A program made the position numbers and the translations under genes. DNA of 64,000 nt, taken from assembly GCF_004341625.1 (NCBI RefSeq), contig NZ_SLZG01000011.1, positions 1 through 64,000 of the forward strand, given 5' to 3'. Shown here in pieces: positions 37,045-46,415 of the stretch (its first letter is position 1; each line of letters begins with the position of its first letter). Under the pieces are notes generated by a model that worked only from the letters and a program-made list of their open reading frames with translations, was not told the origin of the DNA and searched no databases. This DNA comes from Rhizobium sp. BK376 (GTDB lineage Bacteria; Pseudomonadota; Alphaproteobacteria; Rhizobiales; Rhizobiaceae).

Positions 37045-37539
37045 TTGTTGGACAAGCAGCATATGGATCCCGTGCACTATCGCGATGCCATGAGCCGCTA
37101 TGCAGGACATGTACAGCTGGTAACGACCATCCTGGGCAAGGAGCGGCGAGGGGTGACGATCACGGCCGCCTGTTCGGTTTCCGACAATCCTGCGTCCGTG
37201 CTGATATGCCTGAACAACAGTAACGCGAAGAACGATATATTTATTCACAGCGGCATCTTCGCGCTCAATGCGCTCGGCGCGCACAATCAGGTCCTTGCCG
37301 ACGCTTTTTCCGGCAAGACTCAAATGACGGCCGATGAGCGCTTTGCTTCGGGAACCTTCGATACGCTGGTCACAGGCGCGCCGGCACTCGCGGATGCGCT
37401 CGCGACCTTCGATTGCCGTGTGACCGAGGTCATGCGTGGCGCAACGCACAACATCATCTTCGGCGAGGTCGTTGCCGTCAGGTTCAGCGAGAGCAAGCCT
37501 GCTCTCCTCTACATGAACCGCGGCTATCACACGCTTTAA
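37045..37539 (+). CDS. Flavin reductase-like (RutF/HpaC-type) protein
   Basis: A 164-residue flavin reductase domain. It shows YRDAMSRYAGHVQLVTT, then RGVTITAACSVSDNPASVLICLN-type sequence (the FMN/FAD-binding signature is split here as RGVTITAACS and PASVLICLN), and ends MNRGYHTL. Such proteins reduce FMN or FAD with NAD(P)H to feed monooxygenases. No partner monooxygenase is adjacent. A TTG at 37045 follows GGAG by 7 bases; an upstream ATG at 36991 lacks a ribosome site, and an internal ATG at 37063 is another option. Confidence 0.8.
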   Translation: MLDKQHMDPVHYRDAMSRYAGHVQLVTTILGKERRGVTITAACSVSDNPASVLICLNNSNAKNDIFIHSGIFALNALGAHNQVLADAFSGKTQMTADERFASGTFDTLVTGAPALADALATFDCRVTEVMRGATHNIIFGEVVAVRFSESKPALLYMNRGYHTL

Positions 37540-37564
37540 GCAACGAGCGGATGCCGAGGCACAG

Positions 37565-37882
37565 ATGGACAATACCGATATCGAGGAAATGTTTCAGTCG
37601 CTCGGGCCGGTGACGATCAAGCGCATGTTTGGCGGCAAGGGCGTTTATCACATGGGCCGCATCATTGCGGTCGAAGTCCGCGACGAGATGCTTCTGAAGG
37701 CCGATGACGTCAGCGCCCCCGAATTCGAGGCCGCAGGCGCCAGACGGTGGTTTTATGAAGGCAAGAAGGGCAAGCCGGTGAACATGCCCTATTGGTCCAT
37801 CCCTGAAGATGCTTTCGACGATCCCGATATCATGGCCCATTGGGTGCGGCTCGCCTATCAGGCGGCGCTGCGGGCCGAATAG
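37565..37882 (+). CDS. TfoX/Sxy N-terminal-domain protein
   Basis: A 105-residue protein consisting of a TfoX N-terminal domain: MFQSLGPVTIKRMFGGKGVY, VRDEMLLKAD, and PYWSIPEDAFDDPDIM. In gammaproteobacteria TfoX/Sxy is a competence regulator; short single-domain homologues in rhizobia have unknown function. The TfoX C-terminal domain is lacking. It lies 25 bp after the flavin reductase gene and converges on the NUDIX gene with 3 bp between stops. Confidence 0.88.
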   Translation: MDNTDIEEMFQSLGPVTIKRMFGGKGVYHMGRIIAVEVRDEMLLKADDVSAPEFEAAGARRWFYEGKKGKPVNMPYWSIPEDAFDDPDIMAHWVRLAYQAALRAE

Positions 37883-37885
37883 ACG

Positions 37886-38311
37886 TCAGCGAAACTCGTC
37901 TTCGTTAAGATTGGCGATTGCTGCCTGCGCGAAAGCGGAGAGCTTGCTCGGCAAGTCATCGCGACCAAACCAGCCGAAATCGGAAAGCTTATCCGGCTCC
38001 ACCAACTGCGGCTCGCCGGATATATCCTGCGTCACGTAGAGCAGCGATATCCAGTGATGGTGGTCTTCGGTGGAGATTAGTTCGGTGGTGCACAGAAATT
38101 CGGTCGCGCCGATGAGCAAGCCGGTCTCTTCGGTTGCTTCGCGTGATGCCGCGGCTGCAGCCGTTTCCATGTGATCGACCTTGCCGCCCGGAATGCTCCA
38201 GAAGCCGGCTTCGGGCGCCTTAATGCGCTTATAGAGAAGCAGCTTGCCATTGCGAAGAATGGCAAGTCCTGTTCCGACACCGGGAAAGTCTATTCCGGGA
38301 TTACCCGTCAC
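37886..38311 (-). CDS. NUDIX hydrolase
   Basis: A 141-residue NUDIX domain. The box GGKVDHMETAAAAASREATE followed by ETGL fits the consensus Gx5Ex7REUxEExGU exactly, so the metal-binding catalytic helix is intact. Substrate, likely a nucleoside diphosphate derivative, is unknown. A GTG at 38311 gives MTGNPGIDFP; a TTG at 38341 would overlap the DEAD-box gene by 20 bp. Neither has a strong ribosome site. It follows the helicase gene by 10 bp, so the two are probably co-transcribed. Confidence 0.85.
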   Translation of the reverse strand: MTGNPGIDFPGVGTGLAILRNGKLLLYKRIKAPEAGFWSIPGGKVDHMETAAAAASREATEETGLLIGATEFLCTTELISTEDHHHWISLLYVTQDISGEPQLVEPDKLSDFGWFGRDDLPSKLSAFAQAAIANLNEDEFR

Positions 38312-38321
38312 GCGCGGCCCA

Positions 38322-39839
38322 TCAGGCCTTTGCGCTGGCAACGATCAGCATGAAGGCAGGAATGTCGTCGCCGAAGCCGACCGGGGTCGGGCCGTCGTCC
38401 TGATCACGGTGGTAACGGCTGCGACGATCGCGATTGTCGTCGTTTGCGGGATAGGGCCGATTGCCGCGAGAGCCGTTGTGGGACTTGTTATTGTCCGACT
38501 TATTGTTCTCTGACTTGCGTTCGTTCTTCAAGCTTTCGGCCCTTGCTGGTGCTGCTTCGATCGTTTCAACCCGAGTATCCTCGGCATCGATATCAGATTT
38601 ATGACCCGTGGAGGCGCGACCCTTGCCGCGGCCCCGGTCTCGATCCCTCTCGCGACCATTACGGCGCGGACGGTCGGTTTCCTGGCTCTCTTCGGGTGGA
38701 GGCAGGGCGCTGAGATCGCCGTTCAGCCACTCGACCTTCTCGCCGATCAGCTTTTCGATCGCATCCACATGCTTGGTGTCGCGCTTGGTGACGAGCGTGA
38801 AAGCCGCACCGGAACGACCTGCACGGCCGGTACGGCCAATGCGGTGGACATAATCTTCCGAATGGATCGGAACGTCGAAGTTGAAGACGTGGCCCACATC
38901 CGGCAGGTCGAGGCCGCGGGCAGCAACGTCGGAGGCGACCAGCAACTGAATGTTGCCGTCGCGGAAATTCTGCAACATCGTCGTACGCGAGCGCTGATCC
39001 ATGTCGCCATGAAGTGCGCCGACCGAGAAACCGTGGCGCTCGAGCGAGCGGAACAGGTCGGCGACGTCCTTCTTGCGATTGCAGAAGATGATCGCGTTCT
39101 TGAGGTCTGTCTGAGCACGAATCAGGTCACGAAGCGTTGCGCGCTTTTCGTAGTCCTTGCCATGCGAGGCAACGAAACGCTGCGTCACCGTCTTTGCGGT
39201 CGAAGAAGGCTTGGCGACCTCGATGCGTTCCGGATTCTGCAGGAAGCGGTCGGCCAGCTTCTGGATTTCACCAGGCATCGTGGCGGAGAAGAACAGTGTC
39301 TGGCGCGTAAATGGAATAAGCTTGGCGATGCGCTCGATATCTGGGATGAAGCCCATGTCGAGCATACGGTCGGCTTCATCGATGACCAAGATTTCGACGC
39401 CGCTCATCAAAAGCTTGCCGCGCTCAAAATGGTCGAGCAGGCGGCCGGGCGTGCAGATCAGGACGTCGGCGCCGCGCTCCAGCTTGCGGTCCTGGTCTTC
39501 GAAGGAAACGCCGCCGATCAGAAGAGCGATGTTCAGGCGGTGGTTCTTGCCGTATTTCTCAAAGTTTTCCGCGACCTGGGCCGCGAGTTCGCGCGTCGGC
39601 TCGAGAATTAGCGTGCGCGGCATCCGCGCACGGGCGCGTCCCTTTTCCAGTAGCGTCAACATCGGCAGGACGAAAGATGCCGTCTTGCCGGTTCCCGTCT
39701 GCGCGATACCGCAAATATCGCGGCGCTGCAGGGCAAACGGGATGGCCCCAGCCTGAATAGGCGTTGGAATAGTATAGCCCGCGTCTGTCACCGCGGATAA
39801 GACTTTTTGGCTCAAGCCAAGGTCAGCAAATGTGGTCAA
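38322..39839 (-). CDS. DEAD-box RNA helicase (RhlE-like) with low-complexity tail
   Basis: A 505-residue helicase. The Q motif (TFADLGLSQKVLSAVTDAGY), motif I AQTGTGKTA, motif II DEAD within VIDEADRMLDMG, motif III SAT, and motif VI HRIGRTGRAGRSG are all present. After about residue 385 comes a charged, Arg/Asp/Asn-rich tail (RNGRERDRDRGRGKGRAS), common in RhlE-type helicases that bind RNA with low specificity. The start is uncertain: TTG 39839 fits the family start, while GTG 39875 or TTG 39926 would lengthen it. Confidence 0.92.
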   Translation of the reverse strand: MTTFADLGLSQKVLSAVTDAGYTIPTPIQAGAIPFALQRRDICGIAQTGTGKTASFVLPMLTLLEKGRARARMPRTLILEPTRELAAQVAENFEKYGKNHRLNIALLIGGVSFEDQDRKLERGADVLICTPGRLLDHFERGKLLMSGVEILVIDEADRMLDMGFIPDIERIAKLIPFTRQTLFFSATMPGEIQKLADRFLQNPERIEVAKPSSTAKTVTQRFVASHGKDYEKRATLRDLIRAQTDLKNAIIFCNRKKDVADLFRSLERHGFSVGALHGDMDQRSRTTMLQNFRDGNIQLLVASDVAARGLDLPDVGHVFNFDVPIHSEDYVHRIGRTGRAGRSGAAFTLVTKRDTKHVDAIEKLIGEKVEWLNGDLSALPPPEESQETDRPRRNGRERDRDRGRGKGRASTGHKSDIDAEDTRVETIEAAPARAESLKNERKSENNKSDNNKSHNGSRGNRPYPANDDNRDRRSRYHRDQDDGPTPVGFGDDIPAFMLIVASAKA

Positions 39840-40085
39840 AGGGAGAACTGTTTCCGTTCCGGTTCGGTCGAACACTGATGAGTCGACACGCAATGCATGC
39901 CGCGATGCAGCGCGACATAGTCCCAAACACCCGGTGAGTCAAGGAAAGCGGGCGCCCAGCGGTCTTCCTGGGTTAAGGACACTGCAATTTTTTAGCTCAT
40001 TTTGCGGCTGTTGCTCGTTTGCAACATACTGGAACGAGGGTAAATGCTTTCATGAAATTGAGGCAATGTTTAGCCGGCAGCGATC

Positions 40086-41393
40086 CTAATTGATGTAGCT
40101 GGCCAGTCTTGCGCCGGCGTTGACGAAATACATCGGATCGATTGGGCGACCGTTTTCGCGCACTTCGTAATGGAGATGGGTTCCCGTCGATCGGCCGGTG
40201 CTGCCGGCAAGGCCGATGGGGTCGCCGGCTTTCACTGTATCGCCAGCTTGCACGAGAAGTTGCTCCATATGGCCGTAGCGAGTGGATATTCCGTCCCCGT
40301 GGTCGATCTCCACCATATTGCCGTAGCCGTTGGCCCAGCCGGCGGACACGACCTTGCCAGGAGCCGTCGCCTTGACCTTTTCGCCGGGGCTGAAATGGAA
40401 ATCGGTTCCGGTGTGCAGCGCCAGCTTGCCGAAGAAGGGGTCCTTGCGATTGCCGAAGGGGCTGGTGATCAGCTTGCCGGGCGCCGGATTGCGAAAGGGT
40501 AGGTCCTCGACCGTGGTTCGCATAGTGTCGAGGCGCGTCAGGGCCGTATCGAGATTATCCAGCGAATGGTCGAAGGCATCTTCGCTCTGCGGCGGGACAT
40601 AGGGACCGCCGATGCCTTCATCGGCATCGCTCGCGACCTCGGCGCTTGCCGTTTCTACCGGAAGACTGACGCCAACGTGCTTGACGATGGTTTGGATCGC
40701 ATCCGCTGTCTGCGAAGCGTCTGCCGTCAGCTTCTGAACGCGGCTCAACTGATCCTGCTCGATGCGTTTCAGCGACAGCGTGACCTTCGAGAATACGCGA
40801 TCCGCCCGGTCGGCCACGGTCTCCGGGGCGGGAACGTAGGCGAGGGTGGAGTTGTCGGGCGTCGCATCGGCCGGATCGCCCTTGGAAAGGGCAGCTTCGA
40901 TCGTCTGCGGGCTACCGCCGAGTTCGGCATGCTGGTCCTTTACGGAAGGTGCAGTCGGATCGCTCGGCTGATCCTTGCCCATCAAGCCGGAGCTTTCAGC
41001 GCGGTCGAGGAGGGCGTCGAGTTTGCCGTGCCGCTGCGACAGGGCCTGCTGCTGCTCCATCAGCTTGTCGACCTTGTCTTCGACGACTTGTTGGTCCAGC
41101 AATTGACGGGACGTCACGCGATCCACCTGCGCACGGAGCGCAGCTATGCGATCCTCATAGTCGTATTGCATGCGCGCCTGGCGCGCCATCGTGGCGCCGA
41201 TCAGGTCATCACGCAAAACGAGGTAGGATGTGGCCAGCAGATAACCGATAGAAAAGAGACCGATGACGGAAACGCCAAGCGCTGCCATCCAGGGGCGGAT
41301 GGTCATGTGGCGCACCTTGTCGCCACTCGCAAGAATGAGAACGTGATGCTGTGCCCGCTTGCCGAATATCCGGCTTTGATGTCCGCCGCTCAC
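40086..41393 (-). CDS. M23-family peptidoglycan endopeptidase with coiled coil
   Basis: A 435-residue membrane-anchored murein hydrolase-like protein. One hydrophobic segment near residues 36-56 (WMAALGVSVIGLFSIGYLLA) sits after a basic N-terminus. A coiled coil spans about 70-130, then a linker. The C-terminal M23 domain starts near 310: HTGTDFHF and HLHYEV hold the zinc ligands, with GYGNMVEIDHG between them. The catalytic set is complete, so it should cleave peptidoglycan cross-links in the periplasm, alone or with a partner. GTG 41393 follows GGGAG. Confidence 0.92.
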   Translation of the reverse strand: MSGGHQSRIFGKRAQHHVLILASGDKVRHMTIRPWMAALGVSVIGLFSIGYLLATSYLVLRDDLIGATMARQARMQYDYEDRIAALRAQVDRVTSRQLLDQQVVEDKVDKLMEQQQALSQRHGKLDALLDRAESSGLMGKDQPSDPTAPSVKDQHAELGGSPQTIEAALSKGDPADATPDNSTLAYVPAPETVADRADRVFSKVTLSLKRIEQDQLSRVQKLTADASQTADAIQTIVKHVGVSLPVETASAEVASDADEGIGGPYVPPQSEDAFDHSLDNLDTALTRLDTMRTTVEDLPFRNPAPGKLITSPFGNRKDPFFGKLALHTGTDFHFSPGEKVKATAPGKVVSAGWANGYGNMVEIDHGDGISTRYGHMEQLLVQAGDTVKAGDPIGLAGSTGRSTGTHLHYEVRENGRPIDPMYFVNAGARLASYIN

Positions 41394-41503
41394 GGAGAAT
41401 CTCCCAATCGATGCGTCTCAGCTCGTTTGGAGAATTACACATTATTAAGGTTAACAATTGCTTTCCGTGACGTAACGTGAGGCCGCCGTCTGCTACGACG
41501 ACG

Positions 41504-42358
41504 TCAAGCACTGCTGGTTGCCGTCAGGGCGCGGTAGAAGGAGGGTGTCAGTCCGGCTTCGGCACGTGCAATATCGTTGAAAGGCGCCTTGAGCGGTCCT
41601 CTGAAATTCGCCCTTACGAGTTCCTGGAACGCCCTTACGGGATCACGCTTCTCCCGGGCGCAGAGGAAGCGAAACCATTTCGCACCAACCGCCACATGAC
41701 CCTTCTCGTCGTTATAGATGACGTCGAGCACCGCGGCACTTTCCATGTCTCCGGTTTCGCGCATCTTGGCTTGCAGCGCCGGCGTGACGTCGAGCCCGCG
41801 AGCCTCGAGGATCAGCGGTACAACGGCGAGGCGGGCGGTCAGGTCGTTGCGGGTGGCGTGGGCAGCCTGCCAGAGCCCGTCATGCGCGGGCATATCGCCA
41901 TAGTCGGCGCCGAGATCCCGCAATCTGTTGCGCACCATCCGAAAATGCTTGGCCTCCTCGAAGGCAACCTGCATCCAGCCGTCGAAGAAGGAATGCGGCA
42001 CGGGTTCCGTTGCGAATCGCGCGACGATGTCGAGCGCAAGATCGACGGCGTTGAGTTCGATATGGGCAATCGCATGCAGCAGCGCGATGCGGCCCTTGAG
42101 CGTATGCAGTGAACGCTTCTCCACCAGCTTCGGCGGAATGAGGTCGGGCCTCTCCGGCCTTCCGGGCCGATCCGGCAGCGCTGGGTCGAGTGGCGAGCGA
42201 AGCGAAAGCCTCCTCTCGAACCAGCGCGTTGCCGATTCCTGCGCGATTGTGGTCTTGCGATCGAGATCCGCAGAACCGATCGCCTCTATGGCGCCACCGC
42301 GCAGGGAGATGATGATGCGTTCGGCTGCGGTCGATATGCTCTGCTCGTTAGTCTTCAC
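41504..42358 (-). CDS. DUF455 ferritin-like protein (MiaE-related)
   Basis: A 284-residue ferritin-like four-helix protein. Carboxylate/histidine pairs expected of a di-iron site are visible in HAIAHIELNAVDLALD, FEEAKHFRMV, ILEARGLDVTP and NDEKGHVAVG. This is the DUF455 family, related to MiaE-type tRNA hydroxylases, though its activity is not established. GTG 42358 overlaps the bcp stop by 4 bp (GTGA), so it is coupled to bcp. Confidence 0.88.
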   Translation of the reverse strand: MKTNEQSISTAAERIIISLRGGAIEAIGSADLDRKTTIAQESATRWFERRLSLRSPLDPALPDRPGRPERPDLIPPKLVEKRSLHTLKGRIALLHAIAHIELNAVDLALDIVARFATEPVPHSFFDGWMQVAFEEAKHFRMVRNRLRDLGADYGDMPAHDGLWQAAHATRNDLTARLAVVPLILEARGLDVTPALQAKMRETGDMESAAVLDVIYNDEKGHVAVGAKWFRFLCAREKRDPVRAFQELVRANFRGPLKAPFNDIARAEAGLTPSFYRALTATSSA

Positions 42359-42822
42359 AGCGCCCTGACCGCGTTCAGCACGTCTTCCGCATGGCCGTCG
42401 ACCTTTACCTTCGGCCAGATCTTCTCAATTCGACCATCCTTGTCGAGCAGGAACGTCGTGCGCTCGACGCCCATGTACTTCCTGCCGTACATGCTCTTTT
42501 CCTTCCAGACGCCATAGGCCTCCAGCGTGGTCTTTTCCTCATCGGAGACGAGCAGCACCGAGAGATTGTGCTTCTTGACGAACTTGTCGTGGCTCTTGAC
42601 GGAATCCGGCGACATGCCGATGACGACAGTGTCCGCGGCTGCAAACTCCGGCTCCAATTGCGTGAAGGCAATCGATTCTGCCGTGCAGCCCGTCGTGTCA
42701 TCCTTGGGGTAGAAAAAGAGGACTACGGCCTTTCCCTCGAATTGAGAGAGGCTGACGCGTCCGCCACCGTCGCGGGGAAGATCGAAATCCGGTGCGTGGG
42801 CGCCAACTCCAAGTTCGGCCAT
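42355..42822 (-). CDS. bcp: Bcp-type thioredoxin-dependent peroxiredoxin
   Basis: A 155-residue atypical two-Cys peroxiredoxin. The peroxidatic Cys is in PKDDTTGCTAES (residue 46); the family's usual resolving cysteine five residues later is replaced here (TAESIAF), so it may act as a one-Cys enzyme with an external thiol. It reduces peroxides using thioredoxin. ATG 42822 follows an AGGTTTTCCC region; the frame opens earlier at 42936 without a ribosome site. It shares a short divergent region with the large AsmA-like gene. Confidence 0.93.
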   Translation of the reverse strand: MAELGVGAHAPDFDLPRDGGGRVSLSQFEGKAVVLFFYPKDDTTGCTAESIAFTQLEPEFAAADTVVIGMSPDSVKSHDKFVKKHNLSVLLVSDEEKTTLEAYGVWKEKSMYGRKYMGVERTTFLLDKDGRIEKIWPKVKVDGHAEDVLNAVRAL

Positions 42823-42949
42823 GGGAAAACCTTTCTTTTGCCAGGTTTGTAGGTGACTATATGGGCCGTCGATATATAGTGTGCCTGTGCGTTGTCCATC
42901 GAGACGTAGCGTCACCCGCAAAATTCGAAAAGACAAAGGGGCGCAGGGA

Positions 42950-45900
42950 GTGATCCGGGGCGAAAAGGTAATTTTCCGAAAGAAGGATCTCGTCTCTCTC
43001 GACCAGCTTCCTTCTTCGCAGGTCGATGACCCCCTTATTGTCCATGCGCCTCGCCGTCGTCGCCGTTCGCATGCGGGTCACGCCACCAGGATCACCTGCG
43101 TCTTCATCATTTTCATCGGCATTATCCTTGCCGCGATCATCGGCACTATCGAAAGCGGCGCCTTTGACGAACCTCTGTCGCAGAAGGCGCAGGCGGCGCT
43201 CGATGCGGCGATCGGCCCGCGATACAAGGCCGAAGTCGGCTCCACCGTGGTTCGGTTTACGTCGGGGCTTCGGCTTGCGCTTGTAGCAAGCGACGTCAAC
43301 ATGATCGATCAGGAGAGCGGCAAGCATCTTTCGACGATGGGCGATCTCCGCCTCGTGCTCGATCCGCTTGCCCTCGTTCAGGGGCGCGTTGTGATCGCCG
43401 ATGTCGAAGCAAAGGGTATTGCGCTCGACACGGCGCTTTTGCCGTCCAGCGACCCGGTCGATCTAACGAAACTGCGGGTAGACTCCATTCCCGAGGCGGT
43501 CGAGACGGCCTTTGCTGATCTCGATTTCCTACGCCATTTCGTCGAGCGGGGCGGCACCGAGGGGGTACAGATCTCGGACATGGCGCTTCAGCTTGCGCGG
43601 GAGGATGGAAGTCCGCCACTTTCGCTCGTGATCAACAGCCTTACATTTTCCCGTCCGTCACCCGATGCGCTTCAACTTGATGGCAAGGTTTCCGTCGATG
43701 GCGCCGTCGCAACGCTCCATGTCATGGCGCAGCAAGAGGGAGATAAGCCGTCCTCGCTGACGGCCACTCTCCGTCATCTCGACCTGACGCCACTGACCTT
43801 GGCGCGCGATTCCCTCAACCAGCCTCGACAGGGGATCAACAGCTTTGCCGACGTCACGCTTTCTGCCGTACGCGGGACAAGGGACGTAGCGCCGATCTTG
43901 ACAGCATCTGTCAGCGTTCAGCCCGGTCTGCTCTATATGGACCGCGACCAGCAGAACATAAGCGGCGCCAACATCAACCTTGCCTATAATTCGGATCACC
44001 ATACGCTGGAGATCAATCGGTCTGAGGCCCGTTTCGAGGCAACCACGATCCCGTTCTCGGGCGCGCTGATCGATCTTGACCGGATCGACCCGAACGCTCC
44101 GAAGGGGTATGGCATCGATTTCCTCATCAGCGACGCGACGGCCGCTGCAGCGAAATCGGGCGAAGCGCCGCTTTCCTTCAACGGACAGGCGAACGGGCGT
44201 TTCCTGTCTGACAGCAAGGAACTTGTGCTCGACAAGATCGGCATCAGCAGTCAGCTCGGCTCCCTGTTCGGGACCCTGCACATGCGCATCAGGCCGGGAT
44301 CGCCGGAGATCAGCTTCGCCGCCCAGTCGACGACCATGCAGACGGCCATGATCAAGCAGCTCTGGCCGTTCTGGATGGCCTCCAAGCCGCGTGACTGGGT
44401 CGAGACCAATCTCTTCGGCGGAATGGTATCCAACGCCGTGATTTCGGTCTTTATCCCCGAGGGACGATTGGCCGCTGCTGCGGCGACCGGCAAGCTGCAA
44501 CTCGGCGCGAATGAACTGCATATCGCTTTCGATATCGCCGAAACGCGCATGGATGTGCCCGGGGAAATACCGCCCATCCGCGATACGAAGGCGCATTTCG
44601 ACCTGACGGGACCTGCCATGCAGGTCGATATTGCCAGCGGCACATCCTATTTTGCGTCAGGACGCTCCGTTACCCTGGGGCCCAGCACGTTTTCCATTCC
44701 CGCGACCTACGACAAACCTCTGATGGCGCAGCTCAAGCTCGCCATATCTGGCGCTGGCGATGCGATCGGGGAATTGCTGACCTACGAGCCACTGCGCGTC
44801 CTTCAGCGAACGGAATTCAAGCCCGAGGACTTCAACGGCAAGATCGATGCGCATGTGGACGCGACGATCGGGATCATCAAGGACCAGAATCCACCGCCGC
44901 CGGTCTGGAAGGCAACGCTGCAGCTTCAGAAGGTCGACGTGCTTAAACCGGTGGACGGGCGCAAGATCCTTGATCTCGACGGCACGATCAACGCCGACCC
45001 GCAACAGGTTCATCTGAATGCGAAGGCACAGATCGACGGCGTACCGGCACAGATCGATATGGTCGAGCCGACGGATAAATCGTCCACCGTCAAAAAAGCG
45101 CGCGTCATCACCGCCTCGCTGGACAACCAGCAGCGCGAGAAGCTGATTCCCGGCCTCTCCGATATCGTGGACGGTCCGATTTCGGTCGAACTGACGCGGA
45201 TCGACGACAACAGGCAAGGTGTGAAGATCGACCTGACCAAGGCTGCGCTTACCGTGCCGTGGATCGGCTGGTCGAAGGGCAGCGGCATTGGCGCGACAGC
45301 AGCGTTCGAGGCTTCCGGACCGGGCGATCAGACATCGCTCAAAGGTTTCGACCTGCATGGTGACGGCTTTGGCGTCAAAGGCGACTTAGTCGTCGGAAAG
45401 AGCGGCCTTTCCTCGGCCGATTTCTCCAGCGTGAAATTGTCCGCCATCGACGATTTTGCCCTTTCGATCCGGCGCAGCAGGGGGAATTACGACATCACAG
45501 TCGCTGGCGATTCCGCGGATGCGCGTCCGATTCTCGCCAAGCTGAAGGCGTCCGCAAATGGTAAACGCGATGAAGACGGCGGATCCGTTGACGCGACCGT
45601 TCATGCCAAGCTCGACAAGATCGTCGGCTTCAACGATGAATCGATCGGCAATTTTACGGCGACCTATTCGACGTCGGGCGGCAAGACGACGGCCGCCGAT
45701 ATTTCGGGCGTGACACGCAGCGGCGAAGCCGTGGTCAGCGAAATGAGCAAAGGCGGCGCGAACGGCGGGGTCATCCATGTCACCAGCGGCGATGCCGGCG
45801 CCGTCGCAAGGTTTGTCGATCTCTACCAGCATATGAGAGGTGGCCTCCTGAACCTGAAACTTCAGGCGGCCGGAAGGAATGACTGGGACGGCACGATCGA

Positions 45901-46363
45901 CATTCGCCATTTCTCGATCGTCAATGAAAAGAAACTGCAGTCGATCGTCTCGACACCAACCGGCAAAGACGGCCGAAGCCTCAATACCGCCGTCAAGCAG
46001 AACATCGATACCAGCTCGCAGAGCTTCCAGCGCAGCTCTGCCCGGCTGATCATTCGCGATGGGATCGTATCTGTCGAGGACGGTATCGTTCGCGGAGACC
46101 AGCTTGGCGCGGCATTCCAGGGAACGATCAAGGACCAGAAGGGCAATATCGACATGACCGGCACCTTCATGCCGGCCTACGGTCTCAACCGGCTCTTTGC
46201 CGAGGTTCCGATCGTCGGTTTCCTGCTTGGCAACGGCAACGATCGCGGTCTGATCGGCATCACCTTCAAGCTGACCGGCAATTTCGATTCGCCAAACCTG
46301 CAGATCAACCCTCTGTCGATCATCGCGCCGGGCGTATTCCGCCAGATATTCCAGTTCCAATAA
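42950..46363 (+). CDS. Large AsmA/DUF3971-type (YhdP-like) envelope protein
   Basis: A 1137-residue protein with one N-terminal membrane helix at about residues 49-68 (ITCVFIIFIGIILAAIIG) after a basic segment. Everything beyond it is predicted periplasmic. The repeated beta-rich pattern with glycine/aspartate turns and the C-terminal VDMTGTFMP-like region (DMTGTFMPAYGLNRLFAEVP, then IGITFKLTGNFDSPN) match the AsmA-like superfamily, DUF3971 and AsmA_2 parts. Such bridge proteins are linked to phospholipid transfer between membranes. GTG 42950 has AAGGGG upstream; a GTG at 42881 would add 23 residues. It ends with a perfect terminator. Confidence 0.85.
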   Translation: MIRGEKVIFRKKDLVSLDQLPSSQVDDPLIVHAPRRRRRSHAGHATRITCVFIIFIGIILAAIIGTIESGAFDEPLSQKAQAALDAAIGPRYKAEVGSTVVRFTSGLRLALVASDVNMIDQESGKHLSTMGDLRLVLDPLALVQGRVVIADVEAKGIALDTALLPSSDPVDLTKLRVDSIPEAVETAFADLDFLRHFVERGGTEGVQISDMALQLAREDGSPPLSLVINSLTFSRPSPDALQLDGKVSVDGAVATLHVMAQQEGDKPSSLTATLRHLDLTPLTLARDSLNQPRQGINSFADVTLSAVRGTRDVAPILTASVSVQPGLLYMDRDQQNISGANINLAYNSDHHTLEINRSEARFEATTIPFSGALIDLDRIDPNAPKGYGIDFLISDATAAAAKSGEAPLSFNGQANGRFLSDSKELVLDKIGISSQLGSLFGTLHMRIRPGSPEISFAAQSTTMQTAMIKQLWPFWMASKPRDWVETNLFGGMVSNAVISVFIPEGRLAAAAATGKLQLGANELHIAFDIAETRMDVPGEIPPIRDTKAHFDLTGPAMQVDIASGTSYFASGRSVTLGPSTFSIPATYDKPLMAQLKLAISGAGDAIGELLTYEPLRVLQRTEFKPEDFNGKIDAHVDATIGIIKDQNPPPPVWKATLQLQKVDVLKPVDGRKILDLDGTINADPQQVHLNAKAQIDGVPAQIDMVEPTDKSSTVKKARVITASLDNQQREKLIPGLSDIVDGPISVELTRIDDNRQGVKIDLTKAALTVPWIGWSKGSGIGATAAFEASGPGDQTSLKGFDLHGDGFGVKGDLVVGKSGLSSADFSSVKLSAIDDFALSIRRSRGNYDITVAGDSADARPILAKLKASANGKRDEDGGSVDATVHAKLDKIVGFNDESIGNFTATYSTSGGKTTAADISGVTRSGEAVVSEMSKGGANGGVIHVTSGDAGAVARFVDLYQHMRGGLLNLKLQAAGRNDWDGTIDIRHFSIVNEKKLQSIVSTPTGKDGRSLNTAVKQNIDTSSQSFQRSSARLIIRDGIVSVEDGIVRGDQLGAAFQGTIKDQKGNIDMTGTFMPAYGLNRLFAEVPIVGFLLGNGNDRGLIGITFKLTGNFDSPNLQINPLSIIAPGVFRQIFQFQ

Positions 46364-46390
46364 AAAAGCCGGCTGAGATAGCCGGCTTTT
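46364..46390. terminator. Bidirectional Rho-independent terminator
   Basis: AAAAGCCGGCT-GAGAT-AGCCGGCTTTT, a perfect 11-bp stem with A and T ends, between the convergent AsmA-like gene and tyrS. It starts right at the stop codon of the former. Confidence 0.92.
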
Positions 46391-46415
46391 GCAAAGGTTC
46401 AGCGTTGTTTCGTTC

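Noticed and set aside
43296..46360. Open frames on the minus strand within the large AsmA-like gene
   Set aside because: They are mirror frames of a long, clearly coding gene.
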